Source: CAG-1031 sp964391735
GTDB taxonomy: Bacteria; Bacteroidota; Bacteroidia; Bacteroidales; Muribaculaceae
DNA: 64,000 nucleotides
Direction of reading: 5' to 3'
NCBI GenBank assembly: GCA_964391735.1
Contig: CAYMNF010000003.1
Coordinates: forward strand, 6,205 to 70,204
In this document: positions 35,001 through 44,258 of the stretch, piece after piece
How the letters are laid out: the number at the start of each line of letters is the position of its first letter
How positions within the stretch are numbered: the first letter of the stretch is position 1
Translations under genes and position numbers: made by a program
Notes under the pieces: model-generated
Databases searched by the model: none
Seen by the model: the letters and a program-made list of their open reading frames with translations, nothing else
Told to the model about the DNA's origin: nothing

Positions 35001-36173
35001 TCAGATGTGCAAATCCTGTGCGCGGCAAATCTCGGTTGAGGTCTCGCCGATGCGCCCGTTATATTGATTTACCCCGGTGTAGACGCGTATAAAGTCAACC
35101 CCCGGCAGCTGCACCCGGTTGCCCAGGGCATCAACGGCGTTGCTGATGTCAAAGCTGTTGAGGGCTGCTTGGTCGTTGGGGTGGTTGTCGGCATACCCCC
35201 AGTCATAACAGGTAAGGGAGCTACCTATCCCGGGGACGGTGGTGCCATTCGGGGGGAGGCATGTGCCGCTGAAGCTTATCTGCTCGGCATCAACCCACAG
35301 GGGCCAGTAGCTTTGGTCGTGGAAGGTGTTTTTGGCTATGTACCCCGTGGTGCCGCGGTTGTCGGTCCACGCTATGTATTCGGGGTCGCTGATAAATGCG
35401 TTTCCCCCCGGTGCCGGGGCTTTGTCAGCCTCAGGTCGGGTATAGGTTATCCCGTATCCGAATATCGTCAGGGGGTTGTCATGCTCGCTGCCGCGCAGCT
35501 CATACCATGCGTCGTCGGGCAAACCGTTACAGTTTGCGTCAAAGCTAACCATCACGATACCCGGCTCGGCAGAACCCGCTTTGCGCTCACCGCCGGTATA
35601 CTCATAGAAGGCATTTCCCCATATCCTTATGTCCGGCTCCCCGGCAACATCCATAACCGTATGGTCAAACCTGAAGGTTACGTATCCGCCGAATCCCCCC
35701 AACGAAATCAACTCATCCCGGGTCTCGCGCACAGCCTCGGTACACTTCCGCAGCATGTCGGCATACGTGTCCCCCTCATCATATTGCGGCATGGTGTTTA
35801 CAAACTGCCCCGGGGCCGGGAAGTATTCCAGCACTTCAGCTATGTAGGGGCTATATGCCACCTCCTCCTCAAGCACAATGACCTCAATCTGGTGTTGAAA
35901 GGACTTGCCCCCGTCAGTAATTTCATACTCAATGTGGTAGGTGCCCGGCCGCGAGGCAATAAAAATATATTCCTTCCCGGTTGACACCTCTTGCCCGTCA
36001 ACAATCCATCGGCAGGAGGTACCGGTTATGGCGGGCCGCAGGGGTAACTTTTGCAGCCGCTCAATGCGGTAAATGTCATCCAACCCGGTGCTGACGGTGG
36101 GGATGTCCTCATTGCAGGAGCCCAGCCACAGGAGCATGCCGCAAAGTATTATATGCAAAAGGTGTTTCTTCAT
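35001..36173 (-). CDS. Surface lipoprotein with Ig/PKD-like domain, linked to BtuB/BtuG-like genes
   Basis: The 390-residue protein has a lipoprotein signal (LLWLGSCNED, Cys20) and an immunoglobulin/PKD-like domain (about 35-115, with SRPGTYHIEYEITDGGK). A larger C-terminal domain contains GGFGGYVTFRFDH, VSFDANCNGLPDDAWYELRGSE and FDISNAVDALGNRVQLPG. The DANCNGLPDDAW stretch looks like a calcium-binding or carbohydrate-binding loop. It overlaps the beta-propeller gene by 4 bp. Comparable cell-surface proteins accompany B12-uptake genes in Bacteroides, so a role as an accessory cobamide- or glycan-binding surface protein is plausible but unproven. Confidence 0.7.
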   Translation of the reverse strand: MKKHLLHIILCGMLLWLGSCNEDIPTVSTGLDDIYRIERLQKLPLRPAITGTSCRWIVDGQEVSTGKEYIFIASRPGTYHIEYEITDGGKSFQHQIEVIVLEEEVAYSPYIAEVLEYFPAPGQFVNTMPQYDEGDTYADMLRKCTEAVRETRDELISLGGFGGYVTFRFDHTVMDVAGEPDIRIWGNAFYEYTGGERKAGSAEPGIVMVSFDANCNGLPDDAWYELRGSEHDNPLTIFGYGITYTRPEADKAPAPGGNAFISDPEYIAWTDNRGTTGYIAKNTFHDQSYWPLWVDAEQISFSGTCLPPNGTTVPGIGSSLTCYDWGYADNHPNDQAALNSFDISNAVDALGNRVQLPGVDFIRVYTGVNQYNGRIGETSTEICRAQDLHI

Positions 36174-37330
36174 CTTGTTAAAAAAGCTACATGAGCCGGG
36201 ATGTCGCCGGTGCGCACGCTCCACTTCAGGGTGCCTTGCCTCGTGAAACAGTACAGGGTCCCTGAGGAGACATAATTCTTTGCATCGGTGACAAAAATAT
36301 CTCCCGTCTCGGGATGCACGGCTATGCCGTATGGCCTGGAAATCATGCGCCGGGTTTCTTCGGCTATAAAACTGTTTGAGACAAGTTGCTTGGTGCGCAC
36401 GTCAATCACGCCATAGCTGACAGTGTTGGTGAGGGTCACATCGCTCCATTGCGTTGAGATTACCAACAGTGAGTCTCCCGAAAAAGCCATGCTTGAACAG
36501 GGTATGTTCAGCGTGTCGGTGACAGCAAGCCGGCTGTGCCCCGGTTTTTTGTCAAGCACAAAGATGCGCGAAGGTATCTCCTCATGGTTGCCGCCGGATG
36601 TTACCCACACTTTGCCATACCGGTCCTTTTTGCAGCCATGCAGGTTTATGCCTACCGGTATCTGCTCAACTTGCTTGAAGTCAGACAGTTTAATCACCGA
36701 GACCGTGTGGTCATAGTTCGGCGCACGGTATCCCCCTGAGTTTGCAACGTACATATACTCCCCGACCACGGCCATCTCTTCAGGCTGGTATCCCACCGAC
36801 ACCTGCCGCGTCACCTTTAGCTGCAGGGTGTCAACCTCATAGACAGCGCCCTTGGGAGCATCGGGTGAGACATGCACGGGGCCGACATAGCTGCTGACGT
36901 AGGCCCGCCCGCCGTCAAAGGCTAAGGAACGGCAGTTGGGGATATCAATCTGCCCTAAGCGCACGCCGCTGACGGCATCTAATACCTCAACCTTGTGTGA
37001 GCAGTTAACCACAATATATAGTTTGGAACCGTATATGCCTATGGCATTGCCCACATCACCAAGCTCCTTTATCACACCGGGATTCTTCTCGGCATATATG
37101 TTGCGGCAATACAGGCCTGTGAGGTAGTCATAGAAATCAACCGTGCACTTGTTTGACCCCATATTGCCCTCGTTGACAAGATAGAAACCCACAACTTTTG
37201 ACCCCTCGGGGGCGAAGTCTCCCACCGGCGTATACTCTGTGGGGATGATTACCTCATCCTCACGGCAAGATGCCAAAATTGCGAGCATGAGGCATATAAG
37301 CAGTTTGCCGGGCAGCGCGGGTCGTATCAT
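36170..37330 (-). CDS. BtuG-like surface beta-propeller lipoprotein (YncE family)
   Basis: The 386-residue lipoprotein (LAILASCRED, Cys22) consists of YVTN/YncE-type propeller blades. Examples are FYLVNEGNMGSNKCTVDFYD, IYGSKLYIVVNCSHKVEVLD, LAFDGGRAYVSSY, MAVVGEYMYVANSGG and IAVHPETGDIFVTDAKNY. The beginning VNEGNMGSNKCT and the blade order are like those I recall for BtuG of Bacteroides, a surface protein that captures vitamin B12 very tightly and passes it to BtuB. It overlaps the receptor gene upstream by 4 bp and the next lipoprotein by 4 bp. B12 as ligand is an inference from family and operon. Confidence 0.78.
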   Translation of the reverse strand: MIRPALPGKLLICLMLAILASCREDEVIIPTEYTPVGDFAPEGSKVVGFYLVNEGNMGSNKCTVDFYDYLTGLYCRNIYAEKNPGVIKELGDVGNAIGIYGSKLYIVVNCSHKVEVLDAVSGVRLGQIDIPNCRSLAFDGGRAYVSSYVGPVHVSPDAPKGAVYEVDTLQLKVTRQVSVGYQPEEMAVVGEYMYVANSGGYRAPNYDHTVSVIKLSDFKQVEQIPVGINLHGCKKDRYGKVWVTSGGNHEEIPSRIFVLDKKPGHSRLAVTDTLNIPCSSMAFSGDSLLVISTQWSDVTLTNTVSYGVIDVRTKQLVSNSFIAEETRRMISRPYGIAVHPETGDIFVTDAKNYVSSGTLYCFTRQGTLKWSVRTGDIPAHVAFLTR

Positions 37331-39330
37331 ATATCAACTGACAATGTTATGCGAAAGTTGCGCTTGGGCATCGGGTAGTTGAGGATAACGTCATAGTCCT
37401 GGCTGAAAAGGTTGTTGACCTCAACGAGGGCACGACAATGTACGTTATTGAACCTAAAGTCGCGGCTCACGCTAAGGTCTGAAGTGTACCACGGTTGCAC
37501 ATAGTTATAACGTATATTTTCCTGCTGGCTATACCTCCCCCCTACATAAATCCAACTGTAATTAAGCCCCCATTCTCTCCATTGCAAATTTACCACGGCC
37601 GACCCGCTGTGTCGGGGTATGTAGGGAATCTGGTCGCGATAATAATTGTCAGCCGGGTCTGTGACGTCGATTGCCCGTTGCCATGTATATTGGCAGCGCA
37701 GGGTTATGTCAAGCTCCTTTGCCGGGGAGAGCGTTATCAGGGCCGAGAGGTCAATTCCGCGAATGTCGACCTTGCCCAGGTTCAGCATGGTCCACCTGAA
37801 CTGCTGCCCCTTGGGGTAGGCCACTATTTTGTTTTTCACGCGGTTGTAATATGCGTCAGCGCTCACGCGCAGGGCCGAAATCAACTTTCCGCTCCACCCC
37901 TTGTCATATACTGCCCCGAGGTTGTATTGCGCGACATGCTCCGGGTCAAGCCGTGAGTTACCCATATCGGCATAATACAGGTCGTTGAAGGTGGGCATCC
38001 TGAAGGACTTTTTGTAGAACGCCCTCAACGACAGGTCGGTGCTGCGCAACGGGTAGCCGCTGAGGTATAGTGCCGGCGTGAAGGCTTGCCGGTTGTCGGC
38101 GTGGGGCTTCCCTTCAATGCGGTCATGTACAAAGGTGGCCAAGGCACTTCCCTGGGCCTGGAAGCGGCCTAAGTTGACATCGGCCGCCAAAGACACCAGG
38201 TTGGTAAATCGGTCGGGCTTGGCAAACCCCGCCACATCAGTCAACAGGCTGTTCCACTTGAAGTCGTATGCCAGGGCCAGATTCACTTTCTCCACCAGAC
38301 TGTATGAGTTGGCTGACGAGAAATACACCTCACGTTGCCGGTATAGGTTGTCAACCCGCATTTGCTTGTCATCATTGTTGACGTAATGGGTGCGGTAGAA
38401 GGCATACTTTGCCGTCAGCAACCCGCTCCATCGCCCTGCAAAAAGATGCCCGTTTCCCTGGACAAAAGAGTTCGTATCCCAGATGCGCTCCCCGCGCCGC
38501 CACACATTGTTGACGATTGCCCCCGGCACACCCCTCTCTGAGTTGTAGTTGTACCCCTTCAGTGTCCATGTGCCTATGCGGGTGTTGCCAAAGAGGTTTA
38601 GCTCAAGGCGCGTGGCATTGACATCGCCGTTTTGGCGCGTGGCCGTGGTGTCGTAGGCAACCTCGCCCGACGGGTTTTTGCGACGGTATCTGAAGCGGTA
38701 TTTACCCGATGAGTTGAGCCACTCGGCGCTGAGTGAGGCATTGACATTTTGCGACAGTTTTAGCTCAACCACCGCCGAGGGGTTTAGCAGCGAGAACGAG
38801 CCGAAGCGCAATGTGCCGCGCACATGGTAGCTCTCGGTCTCGGCAAAGCGCGGACGTCTTGTTGTCATATATATCTGGCCGGCGTTGCCAAAGTCTGAGG
38901 CCGGTTGCAGGATGCGGCTTTTCTGCCCGTTGTGCAACGACAGGGACTCCATGTTGTCAAGCGAGAACTGCCCAAGGTCAATTTGCCCGTTCTGGGCATT
39001 CCCGAGGGCCACCCCGTCATACACCACACCGGTGTGGTTGGTGCCCATCGAGCGTATGTTTACCGTCTTTATACCCCCGACGCCGCCATAGTCCTTTACC
39101 TGAACCCCCGAGAAGTATCGCAGGGCATCGGCAACCGAATTGGTGTTGAGGCGCTGCAGCTCCTCCCCTTTCAGGGTCTGCACGGGGATGACATCGGCCT
39201 TGGCACTGCGGGCCGTCACCACAACCTCACTGAGTTTGACACTGTCAGGCATGGCCTCCTGTTGCCCCCGAACGGTCAGGGGGAGCCATGTCGTTAAAAA
39301 CAGTATCAGGGCGGGTAGGGGAGTGCGCAT
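37327..39330 (-). CDS. TonB-dependent outer-membrane receptor (BtuB-like)
   Basis: The 667-residue protein has a signal peptide ending near TVRGQQ and a TonB-box-like stretch VKLSEVVVTA. The plug has ADALRYFSGVQVKDYGG, NIRSMGTNHTGVVYDGV and DNMESLSLHNGQ, and a 22-stranded barrel follows. It lacks the carboxypeptidase-like domain and SusC signature and has the smaller size of classical siderophore/B12 receptors. Pairing with a BtuG-like propeller suggests corrinoid import. I placed the start at 39330 because the upstream extension to 39390 runs into the preceding gene and is not signal-like. The gene follows the oxidoreductase by 16 bp. Confidence 0.85.
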   Translation of the reverse strand: MRTPLPALILFLTTWLPLTVRGQQEAMPDSVKLSEVVVTARSAKADVIPVQTLKGEELQRLNTNSVADALRYFSGVQVKDYGGVGGIKTVNIRSMGTNHTGVVYDGVALGNAQNGQIDLGQFSLDNMESLSLHNGQKSRILQPASDFGNAGQIYMTTRRPRFAETESYHVRGTLRFGSFSLLNPSAVVELKLSQNVNASLSAEWLNSSGKYRFRYRRKNPSGEVAYDTTATRQNGDVNATRLELNLFGNTRIGTWTLKGYNYNSERGVPGAIVNNVWRRGERIWDTNSFVQGNGHLFAGRWSGLLTAKYAFYRTHYVNNDDKQMRVDNLYRQREVYFSSANSYSLVEKVNLALAYDFKWNSLLTDVAGFAKPDRFTNLVSLAADVNLGRFQAQGSALATFVHDRIEGKPHADNRQAFTPALYLSGYPLRSTDLSLRAFYKKSFRMPTFNDLYYADMGNSRLDPEHVAQYNLGAVYDKGWSGKLISALRVSADAYYNRVKNKIVAYPKGQQFRWTMLNLGKVDIRGIDLSALITLSPAKELDITLRCQYTWQRAIDVTDPADNYYRDQIPYIPRHSGSAVVNLQWREWGLNYSWIYVGGRYSQQENIRYNYVQPWYTSDLSVSRDFRFNNVHCRALVEVNNLFSQDYDVILNYPMPKRNFRITLSVDI

Positions 39331-39346
39331 GCTGTTGCTGATTGTT

Positions 39347-40891
39347 TTATTCCGGCACCGACAGGGCCTGAGCGGCGCGGATGCCGTCAAGGGCTGCTGA
39401 AACTATTCCGCCGGCATACCCGGCACCCTCCCCGGTGGGGTATAAACCCTCAACCGACTGCATGGTCTGCGGATTGCGGGTGATGCGCACGGGGGCCGAT
39501 GTGCGGGTCTCATTGCCTACAACCAGGGCCTCGGGGGTAAGGAATCCGGGCTGCTTGCGGTTGAACTCCCTAAACCCGCGTTGCAGGCGCGTTGCAACCT
39601 GCGGCGGCAGAAGGCGGTCAACGCGTGCGGCATGTACCCCCGGCTGATAGCTGCTTTGCGGCAAGCTGCCTGATGGGCGACCCTCGACAAAGTCGGTCAT
39701 GCGTTGGGCCGGGGCATTTTGGCTGTTTGAGTCCTCAAAAAACCGCTTCTCGATTTGCTGCTGCCATTCCATTACCCGCAATGGTGAGTCGCCCGGCAGG
39801 TCCTCAGGCAATACCTCCACCACCATCCCCGAATTGGCACGTTGGCCGGTACGCCCGGCGTCACTCATGCCGTTTACCACCATCTCACCCGGCGCACTTG
39901 CCGCCGGGACAATCGTTCCACCGGGGCACATGCAGAAACTGTACACCCCGCGCCCGTAAACACGCGTCAGCATCGAGTATTCTGCAGGGGGCAAAAACCT
40001 GCCGCGCCCGTCAGGCCGGTGGTATTGCAAGGCGTCAATAAGTTTCTGGGGATGCTCAAGGCGCACACCCACGGCTATGCCCTTGGCCTCAAGCGGAACA
40101 CCCGCGGCATGCAACATGCGGTACACGTCCCGCGCCGAGTGGCCTGTGGCCAAAATCACCCCAATGCCGGTATACGTATCCCCGTTGGCGGTCACTACCC
40201 CCGTCACGCGGTTGTTATCCATTACCAACCCCTCAACACGGGTGTTGAACAGTACCTTACCGCCACAACGCTCAATGGTGTGGCGCATATCCTTCACCAC
40301 ACCTGGCAATCGGTTTGAGCCGATGTGTGGGTGTCGCTCCACCAAAATATCCTCGGGCGCTCCATGTTGATGCAGAATTTGCAGTACGCGTCCCACATCG
40401 CCACGTTTTGTTGAGCGGGTATAAAGCTTGCCGTCGCTGAAAGTGCCGGCACCCCCCTCGCCAAAGCAGTAGTTTGAGTCGGGGTCCACCACATCCTCGC
40501 GGGCAATGCGCGCCACATCCTTGCGGCGGCTGTCCACATCCTTCCCCCGCTCAAGCACCAAGGGGCGTATGCCGCGGGTTATCAGCTCGAGGGCCGCAAA
40601 CAGGCCTGCCGGCCCGGCACCCACCACCACAGCTTGCGGAGCATCGTCGGGTAGCGGCTTGAAGTCAACGGGGTTCGACAGGGGATGCTCAGGCATAGGC
40701 TCGCCGACCCACACACGCATGGACACATTCAGCATTACCCGCCGCTGACGGGCGTCAACCGATCGGCCCGTCACCTTCACCCCGCGGATGTCGGCCGGGG
40801 GAATGCCCAACATCTGTGCCGCCTCACGCGTCAGCACCTCCGGGTCAGCGGCTTGCCGCGGTGTCAGGCGTATTTGCAAATCCTTTACCAT
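39347..40891 (-). CDS. FAD-dependent oxidoreductase (COG2509-type dehydrogenase)
   Basis: The 514-residue protein has an N-terminal domain (about 1-90), then the FAD-binding Rossmann motif VVGAGPAGLFAALELI near residue 95. ELITRGIRPLVLERGKDVD follows, then NYCFGEGGAGTFSDGKLYTR and the second dinucleotide motif VILATGHSARDVY. The C-terminus has YPTGEGAGYAGGIVSAALDG. This matches the NAD(FAD)-utilising dehydrogenase family COG2509 (YhiN/HI0933-like relatives), whose substrate is unknown. It heads the operon with the BtuB/BtuG-like genes and is divergent from an ABC transporter. Confidence 0.9.
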   Translation of the reverse strand: MVKDLQIRLTPRQAADPEVLTREAAQMLGIPPADIRGVKVTGRSVDARQRRVMLNVSMRVWVGEPMPEHPLSNPVDFKPLPDDAPQAVVVGAGPAGLFAALELITRGIRPLVLERGKDVDSRRKDVARIAREDVVDPDSNYCFGEGGAGTFSDGKLYTRSTKRGDVGRVLQILHQHGAPEDILVERHPHIGSNRLPGVVKDMRHTIERCGGKVLFNTRVEGLVMDNNRVTGVVTANGDTYTGIGVILATGHSARDVYRMLHAAGVPLEAKGIAVGVRLEHPQKLIDALQYHRPDGRGRFLPPAEYSMLTRVYGRGVYSFCMCPGGTIVPAASAPGEMVVNGMSDAGRTGQRANSGMVVEVLPEDLPGDSPLRVMEWQQQIEKRFFEDSNSQNAPAQRMTDFVEGRPSGSLPQSSYQPGVHAARVDRLLPPQVATRLQRGFREFNRKQPGFLTPEALVVGNETRTSAPVRITRNPQTMQSVEGLYPTGEGAGYAGGIVSAALDGIRAAQALSVPE

Positions 40892-40910
40892 TGCCTGTAA
40901 TTTTACCCCA

Positions 40911-40918
40911 CAAAAGTA
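40911..40918 (-). promoter_or_regulatory. -7 box of the oxidoreductase/BtuB-like operon
   Basis: On the minus strand this reads TACTTTTG. The leader would be about 15-18 nt. No -33 TTTG is visible. Only 56 bp separate the divergent genes, so no riboswitch fits here. Confidence 0.45.
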
Positions 40919-40932
40919 ATCAAAATTTTTTC

Positions 40933-40940
40933 TACCTTTG
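40933..40940 (+). promoter_or_regulatory. -7 box of the ABC transporter operon
   Basis: TACCTTTG ends 7 bp before the ATG at 40948, so the leader would be nearly absent. It faces away from the -7 box at 40911-40918. Confidence 0.5.
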
Positions 40941-40947
40941 CCGCTAA

Positions 40948-41898
40948 ATGTGCAAAGAAGATATTATCCTTGACGTTGACCGCGTCAGCAAACACTTTAC
41001 GGGCAAGACGGCCCTCGACGATATATCCCTGAGTGTGCCGCGCGGCACAGTTTACGGTTTGCTTGGGCCCAACGGTGCCGGCAAGACGACCTTGCTCAGA
41101 ATAATCAACCACATCACTGCTCCCGACACGGGGCGTGTGCTCTTCAACGGGCATCAACTTACCCAGGACGACGTCCACAACATCGGCTACTTGCCCGAGG
41201 AGCGTGGATTGTACAAAAAGATGAAAGTCGGGGAACAGGCCATGTACTTTGCCCGCCTCAAAGGCCTTTCAAAGGCCGAGGCCCGCAAGCGCCTGCTTGA
41301 GTGGTTTGACCGCTTTGGCATTCGGGACTGGTGGGGCCGCAAGGTTGAGGAACTGTCAAAGGGTATGGCCCAGAAGGTGCAGTTCATAGTAACTGTGCTG
41401 CATCGGCCCCCGTTGTTGATTTTTGACGAGCCCTTCTCGGGTTTTGACCCTATAAACGCCAATCTGCTTAAGGAGGAGATTCTGGCTCTGAAAGACGCCG
41501 GGGCCACCGTGATTTTCTCAACACACAACATGGCGTCGGTTGAGGAGGTCTGCGACCACATCACCCTGATTAACAACGGCCGGAATGTCCTGTCGGGCAA
41601 TGTCGAAGCCCTGCGCCGTGACTACTTCGGCAACCGTTATGAGCTTGTATTCACCGGCGATGCACAGGCATTGCTCACCGCCCTTGAGCCATACGTCACC
41701 GAGGCTGCCGCGTTGCCCCCCGGCTCTGACGGTGAGATGCGCCTGTCTGTGAAGCTTAAGGACAGCGATGCACGCCGACCCGCTATCGCCACGGCAAACA
41801 ACATTGTTGACCTCAACACATTTGCTCCGGCAATGGCCTCTATGAATCAAATATTTATACGTACGGTGCAAAGCACCCGAGACAACGCAGCACAATGA
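40948..41898 (+). CDS. ABC transporter ATP-binding protein (NatA-like)
   Basis: The 316-residue protein has Walker A GPNGAGKTT near residue 40, a signature region VEELSKGMAQKVQ, Walker B LLIFDEPFSGFDP and switch His in FSTHNM. A C-terminal extension of about 90 residues (DUF4162-like, with YELVFTGDAQ) is typical of ATPases that partner with ABC-2 permeases. It overlaps the permease gene by 4 bp. The closest recognisable type is NatA (sodium efflux or drug export); the cargo is unknown. Confidence 0.92.
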   Translation: MCKEDIILDVDRVSKHFTGKTALDDISLSVPRGTVYGLLGPNGAGKTTLLRIINHITAPDTGRVLFNGHQLTQDDVHNIGYLPEERGLYKKMKVGEQAMYFARLKGLSKAEARKRLLEWFDRFGIRDWWGRKVEELSKGMAQKVQFIVTVLHRPPLLIFDEPFSGFDPINANLLKEEILALKDAGATVIFSTHNMASVEEVCDHITLINNGRNVLSGNVEALRRDYFGNRYELVFTGDAQALLTALEPYVTEAAALPPGSDGEMRLSVKLKDSDARRPAIATANNIVDLNTFAPAMASMNQIFIRTVQSTRDNAAQ

Positions 41899-43211
41899 GC
41901 AAGACCGGCTTAGTGATAGCGCGCGAGTATCGTGAGCGCGTAGCAAAGAAAAGTTTCATAATCACCACCATCATCACACCCATCCTCATGCTGGGACTGA
42001 TGATGGCTCCCGCTCTGTTGATGACTATGGGTGGCGATACTACCACGGTGATGGTGGTTGACAACAGCGGTCTTGTGGCCGACAAACTGATTGACGACAG
42101 CGACGTGCACTTTGTCCCGGCCCCGAGGGACGTGAATATCGAGACCGTTACCGACATGCCGGCCGACACCATCGATGCCGTGTTGATTATTCCCGAGGAT
42201 GTTGTGGACCGGCATAACGTGCGACTCACCATGTACAGCGACGGCCCCGCCGGTGTTAAGCTTGAGTCAGCGATAACCGAACGCGTCAATGGCATTGTGC
42301 GCGATGAGCGCCTTACACGTCAGGACATCAAGGACATTGACAAAATCCTTGAGGAGGCCCAGGGGGATGTGGCTATTGCACTTGTGCGCACCGACAAGAA
42401 TGCTGCCGAACAAGACTCAACCGAACTGTCCTCAGGCCTCGGTATAGCGCTGACCTTCGTCCTGTACATGTTCCTGCTATTATACGGCCAAATGGTGATG
42501 ACCTCAATCATCGAGGAAAAGAATAACCGCGTGCTTGAGGTGGTTGTCAGCTCGGTGCGTCCTACCCAGCTGATGCTCGGCAAGATTACCGGTATTGCCC
42601 TAACCGCAGTGACACAGATTGTGATATGGGGTATTCTGTTGATTGGTATCGCCATGTTCGTTCTCCCCGCGGTTCTCAGCCCCGAGATGATGGCCGATGT
42701 GGCTGCGGTACAGTCCGGCAATCTTGACGGCGTCTCTGACGGGGCCAACATATCTGCTTTGCAAACCATCGGCAAGGCAACCGACATCGGCAATATCATT
42801 TCGCTGTTAGGGCTGATGACTGTGTATCTGATCTTGGGATTCTTCTTCTACTCAGCCATCTATGCCGCCATAGGCTCTTCGGTAGACAACATACAGGATG
42901 CCTCACAGTTGCAAACCGTCATTGTCCTGCCAATCGTCCTTGGTATGATATGCTCCATGGGGGCCGTTGCATCGCCTGACTCACCCCTGTCTTTCTGGAC
43001 CTCAATGATTCCCTTCACCTCCCCCATGGTGATGATGGCCCGTATACCCTTCGGCATCCCGGCCTGGCAGGTATGTACCTCACTGGCGGTGCTTGCCGTG
43101 TCATTCCTGGGGATGGTATGGCTTGCCGCAAAGGTGTATCGCGTGGGTATCTTCATGTACGGTAAGAAGCCCACCCTGCGCGACCTCTGGATGTGGATAC
43201 GTTACAAGTAA
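41895..43211 (+). CDS. ABC-2 type permease (NatB-like)
   Basis: The 438-residue protein has an N-terminal membrane segment (about 20-45), a large extracytoplasmic domain (about 50-180) and a cluster of five to six membrane segments to the end. The conserved IIEEKNNRVLEVVVSSVRPTQLMLGKI is the hallmark of the ABC-2 permease family COG1668 (NatB). With the ATPase directly upstream it forms an exporter. A hairpin with a T run ends the operon at 43253-43291. Confidence 0.92.
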   Translation: MSKTGLVIAREYRERVAKKSFIITTIITPILMLGLMMAPALLMTMGGDTTTVMVVDNSGLVADKLIDDSDVHFVPAPRDVNIETVTDMPADTIDAVLIIPEDVVDRHNVRLTMYSDGPAGVKLESAITERVNGIVRDERLTRQDIKDIDKILEEAQGDVAIALVRTDKNAAEQDSTELSSGLGIALTFVLYMFLLLYGQMVMTSIIEEKNNRVLEVVVSSVRPTQLMLGKITGIALTAVTQIVIWGILLIGIAMFVLPAVLSPEMMADVAAVQSGNLDGVSDGANISALQTIGKATDIGNIISLLGLMTVYLILGFFFYSAIYAAIGSSVDNIQDASQLQTVIVLPIVLGMICSMGAVASPDSPLSFWTSMIPFTSPMVMMARIPFGIPAWQVCTSLAVLAVSFLGMVWLAAKVYRVGIFMYGKKPTLRDLWMWIRYK

Positions 43212-43252
43212 CCCGCCCGTGGCCCCGGGGTTAAAATTTGTTTAGACAAACA

Positions 43253-43291
43253 ACATTCCCCGGGTATTCAGCGTTAAAGGAATGTCTTTTT
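43253..43291 (+). terminator. Intrinsic terminator after the ABC exporter
   Basis: ACATTCC pairs with GGAATGT (7 bp, 19-nt loop), followed by CTTTTTG. Confidence 0.6.
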
Positions 43292-43346
43292 GCAGACAAA
43301 TACACAACAACATGTGCCAAACAGGCCAATATTCCCCTGCATAACA

Positions 43347-43378
43347 TTTGCAGAATTAAGGGAATAGGCCTAAATTTG
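43347..43378 (+). promoter_or_regulatory. Promoter of rpoD
   Basis: TTTG (43347-43350), 20 bp, TAAATTTG (43371-43378), a full consensus match. The leader is about 15 nt. Confidence 0.7.
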
Positions 43379-43397
43379 CGCGCCTAAATATTTTTGC

Positions 43398-44258
43398 ATG
43401 CGACAACTAAAAATAGGGAGATCCATTACCAACCGCGAAAGCCAGTCCCTGGACAAGTATCTGCAGGAGATTGGACGCGAGGAACTTATATCAGTTGAGG
43501 AAGAGGTTGAATTGGCACAACGCATTCGCCAAGGCGACCAACGCGCCCTTGACAAACTGACAAAGGCAAACCTGCGCTTTGTGGTGTCGGTTGCCAAACA
43601 GTATCAGAATCAGGGCCTTGCGCTCCCCGACCTTATTAACGAGGGAAATCTCGGCCTTATCAAAGCCGCCCAGAAGTTTGACGAGACCCGCGGCTTCAAG
43701 TTCATCAGCTATGCTGTGTGGTGGATTCGACAATCTATCCTGCAGGCGTTGGCCGAGCAGAGCCGTATCGTGCGCCTGCCCCTGAACCAGGTTGGCTCTC
43801 TCAACAAGATTTCAAAGGCCCTGAGCAAGTTCGAGCAGGAGCATGAGCGCCGTGCATCCCCCGAGGAGCTGGCCGAGGAGTTGGGAATGCCCGCCGACAA
43901 GGTTATTGAAACCATTAAGGTGTCCGGGCGTCACACCTCAATTGATGCACCCTTTGTTGAGGGCGAGGATAACAGCCTGCTTGATGTGCTGACAAACGAG
44001 GACAGCCCGACGGCTGACTCGGCCCTGACGCATGAGTCACTGTCAAAGGAGGTTGACCGTGCACTGCATCAGCTCAACGAGCGTGAGCGCGAAATCCTGA
44101 AGATGTTCTTTGGCATCGGATGCCAGGAGATGACCCTCGAGGAGATCGGTGCCAAATTTGACCTCACGCGCGAGCGCGTGCGTCAGATTAAGGAGAAAGC
44201 TATACGTCGGCTCAAGGGGTCGCGCTCAAAATTGCTGCGCGATTATCTCGGCAGCTGA
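43398..44258 (+). CDS. rpoD: Primary sigma factor RpoD (SigA), Bacteroidota type
   Basis: The 286-residue protein contains region 1.2 (SLDKYLQEIGREELISVEEE), region 2 (LPDLINEGNLGLIKAAQKFD, then FKFISYAVWWIRQSI), region 3 and region 4 (LNEREREILKMFFGIG, then LEEIGAKFDLTRERVRQIKE). It lacks the acidic region 1.1 and is about half the size of E. coli RpoD. That is normal for the Bacteroidota housekeeping sigma factor, which recognises TTTG/TAnnTTTG rather than TTGACA/TATAAT. This agrees with the promoters found across the window. The TatD gene starts inside its stop codon (TGATG). Confidence 0.96.
   Translation: MRQLKIGRSITNRESQSLDKYLQEIGREELISVEEEVELAQRIRQGDQRALDKLTKANLRFVVSVAKQYQNQGLALPDLINEGNLGLIKAAQKFDETRGFKFISYAVWWIRQSILQALAEQSRIVRLPLNQVGSLNKISKALSKFEQEHERRASPEELAEELGMPADKVIETIKVSGRHTSIDAPFVEGEDNSLLDVLTNEDSPTADSALTHESLSKEVDRALHQLNEREREILKMFFGIGCQEMTLEEIGAKFDLTRERVRQIKEKAIRRLKGSRSKLLRDYLGS

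Noticed and set aside
35064..35984. A 306-codon open frame on the plus strand
   Set aside because: It lies opposite the lipoprotein gene of the BtuG-like operon. The minus-strand frame has a lipobox and operon overlaps; the plus-strand frame has neither.
39331..39346. Possible cobalamin riboswitch before the BtuB-like gene
   Set aside because: The gap to the previous stop is only 16 bp, far too short, and no B12-box-like sequence was seen in the 56-bp region before the operon.
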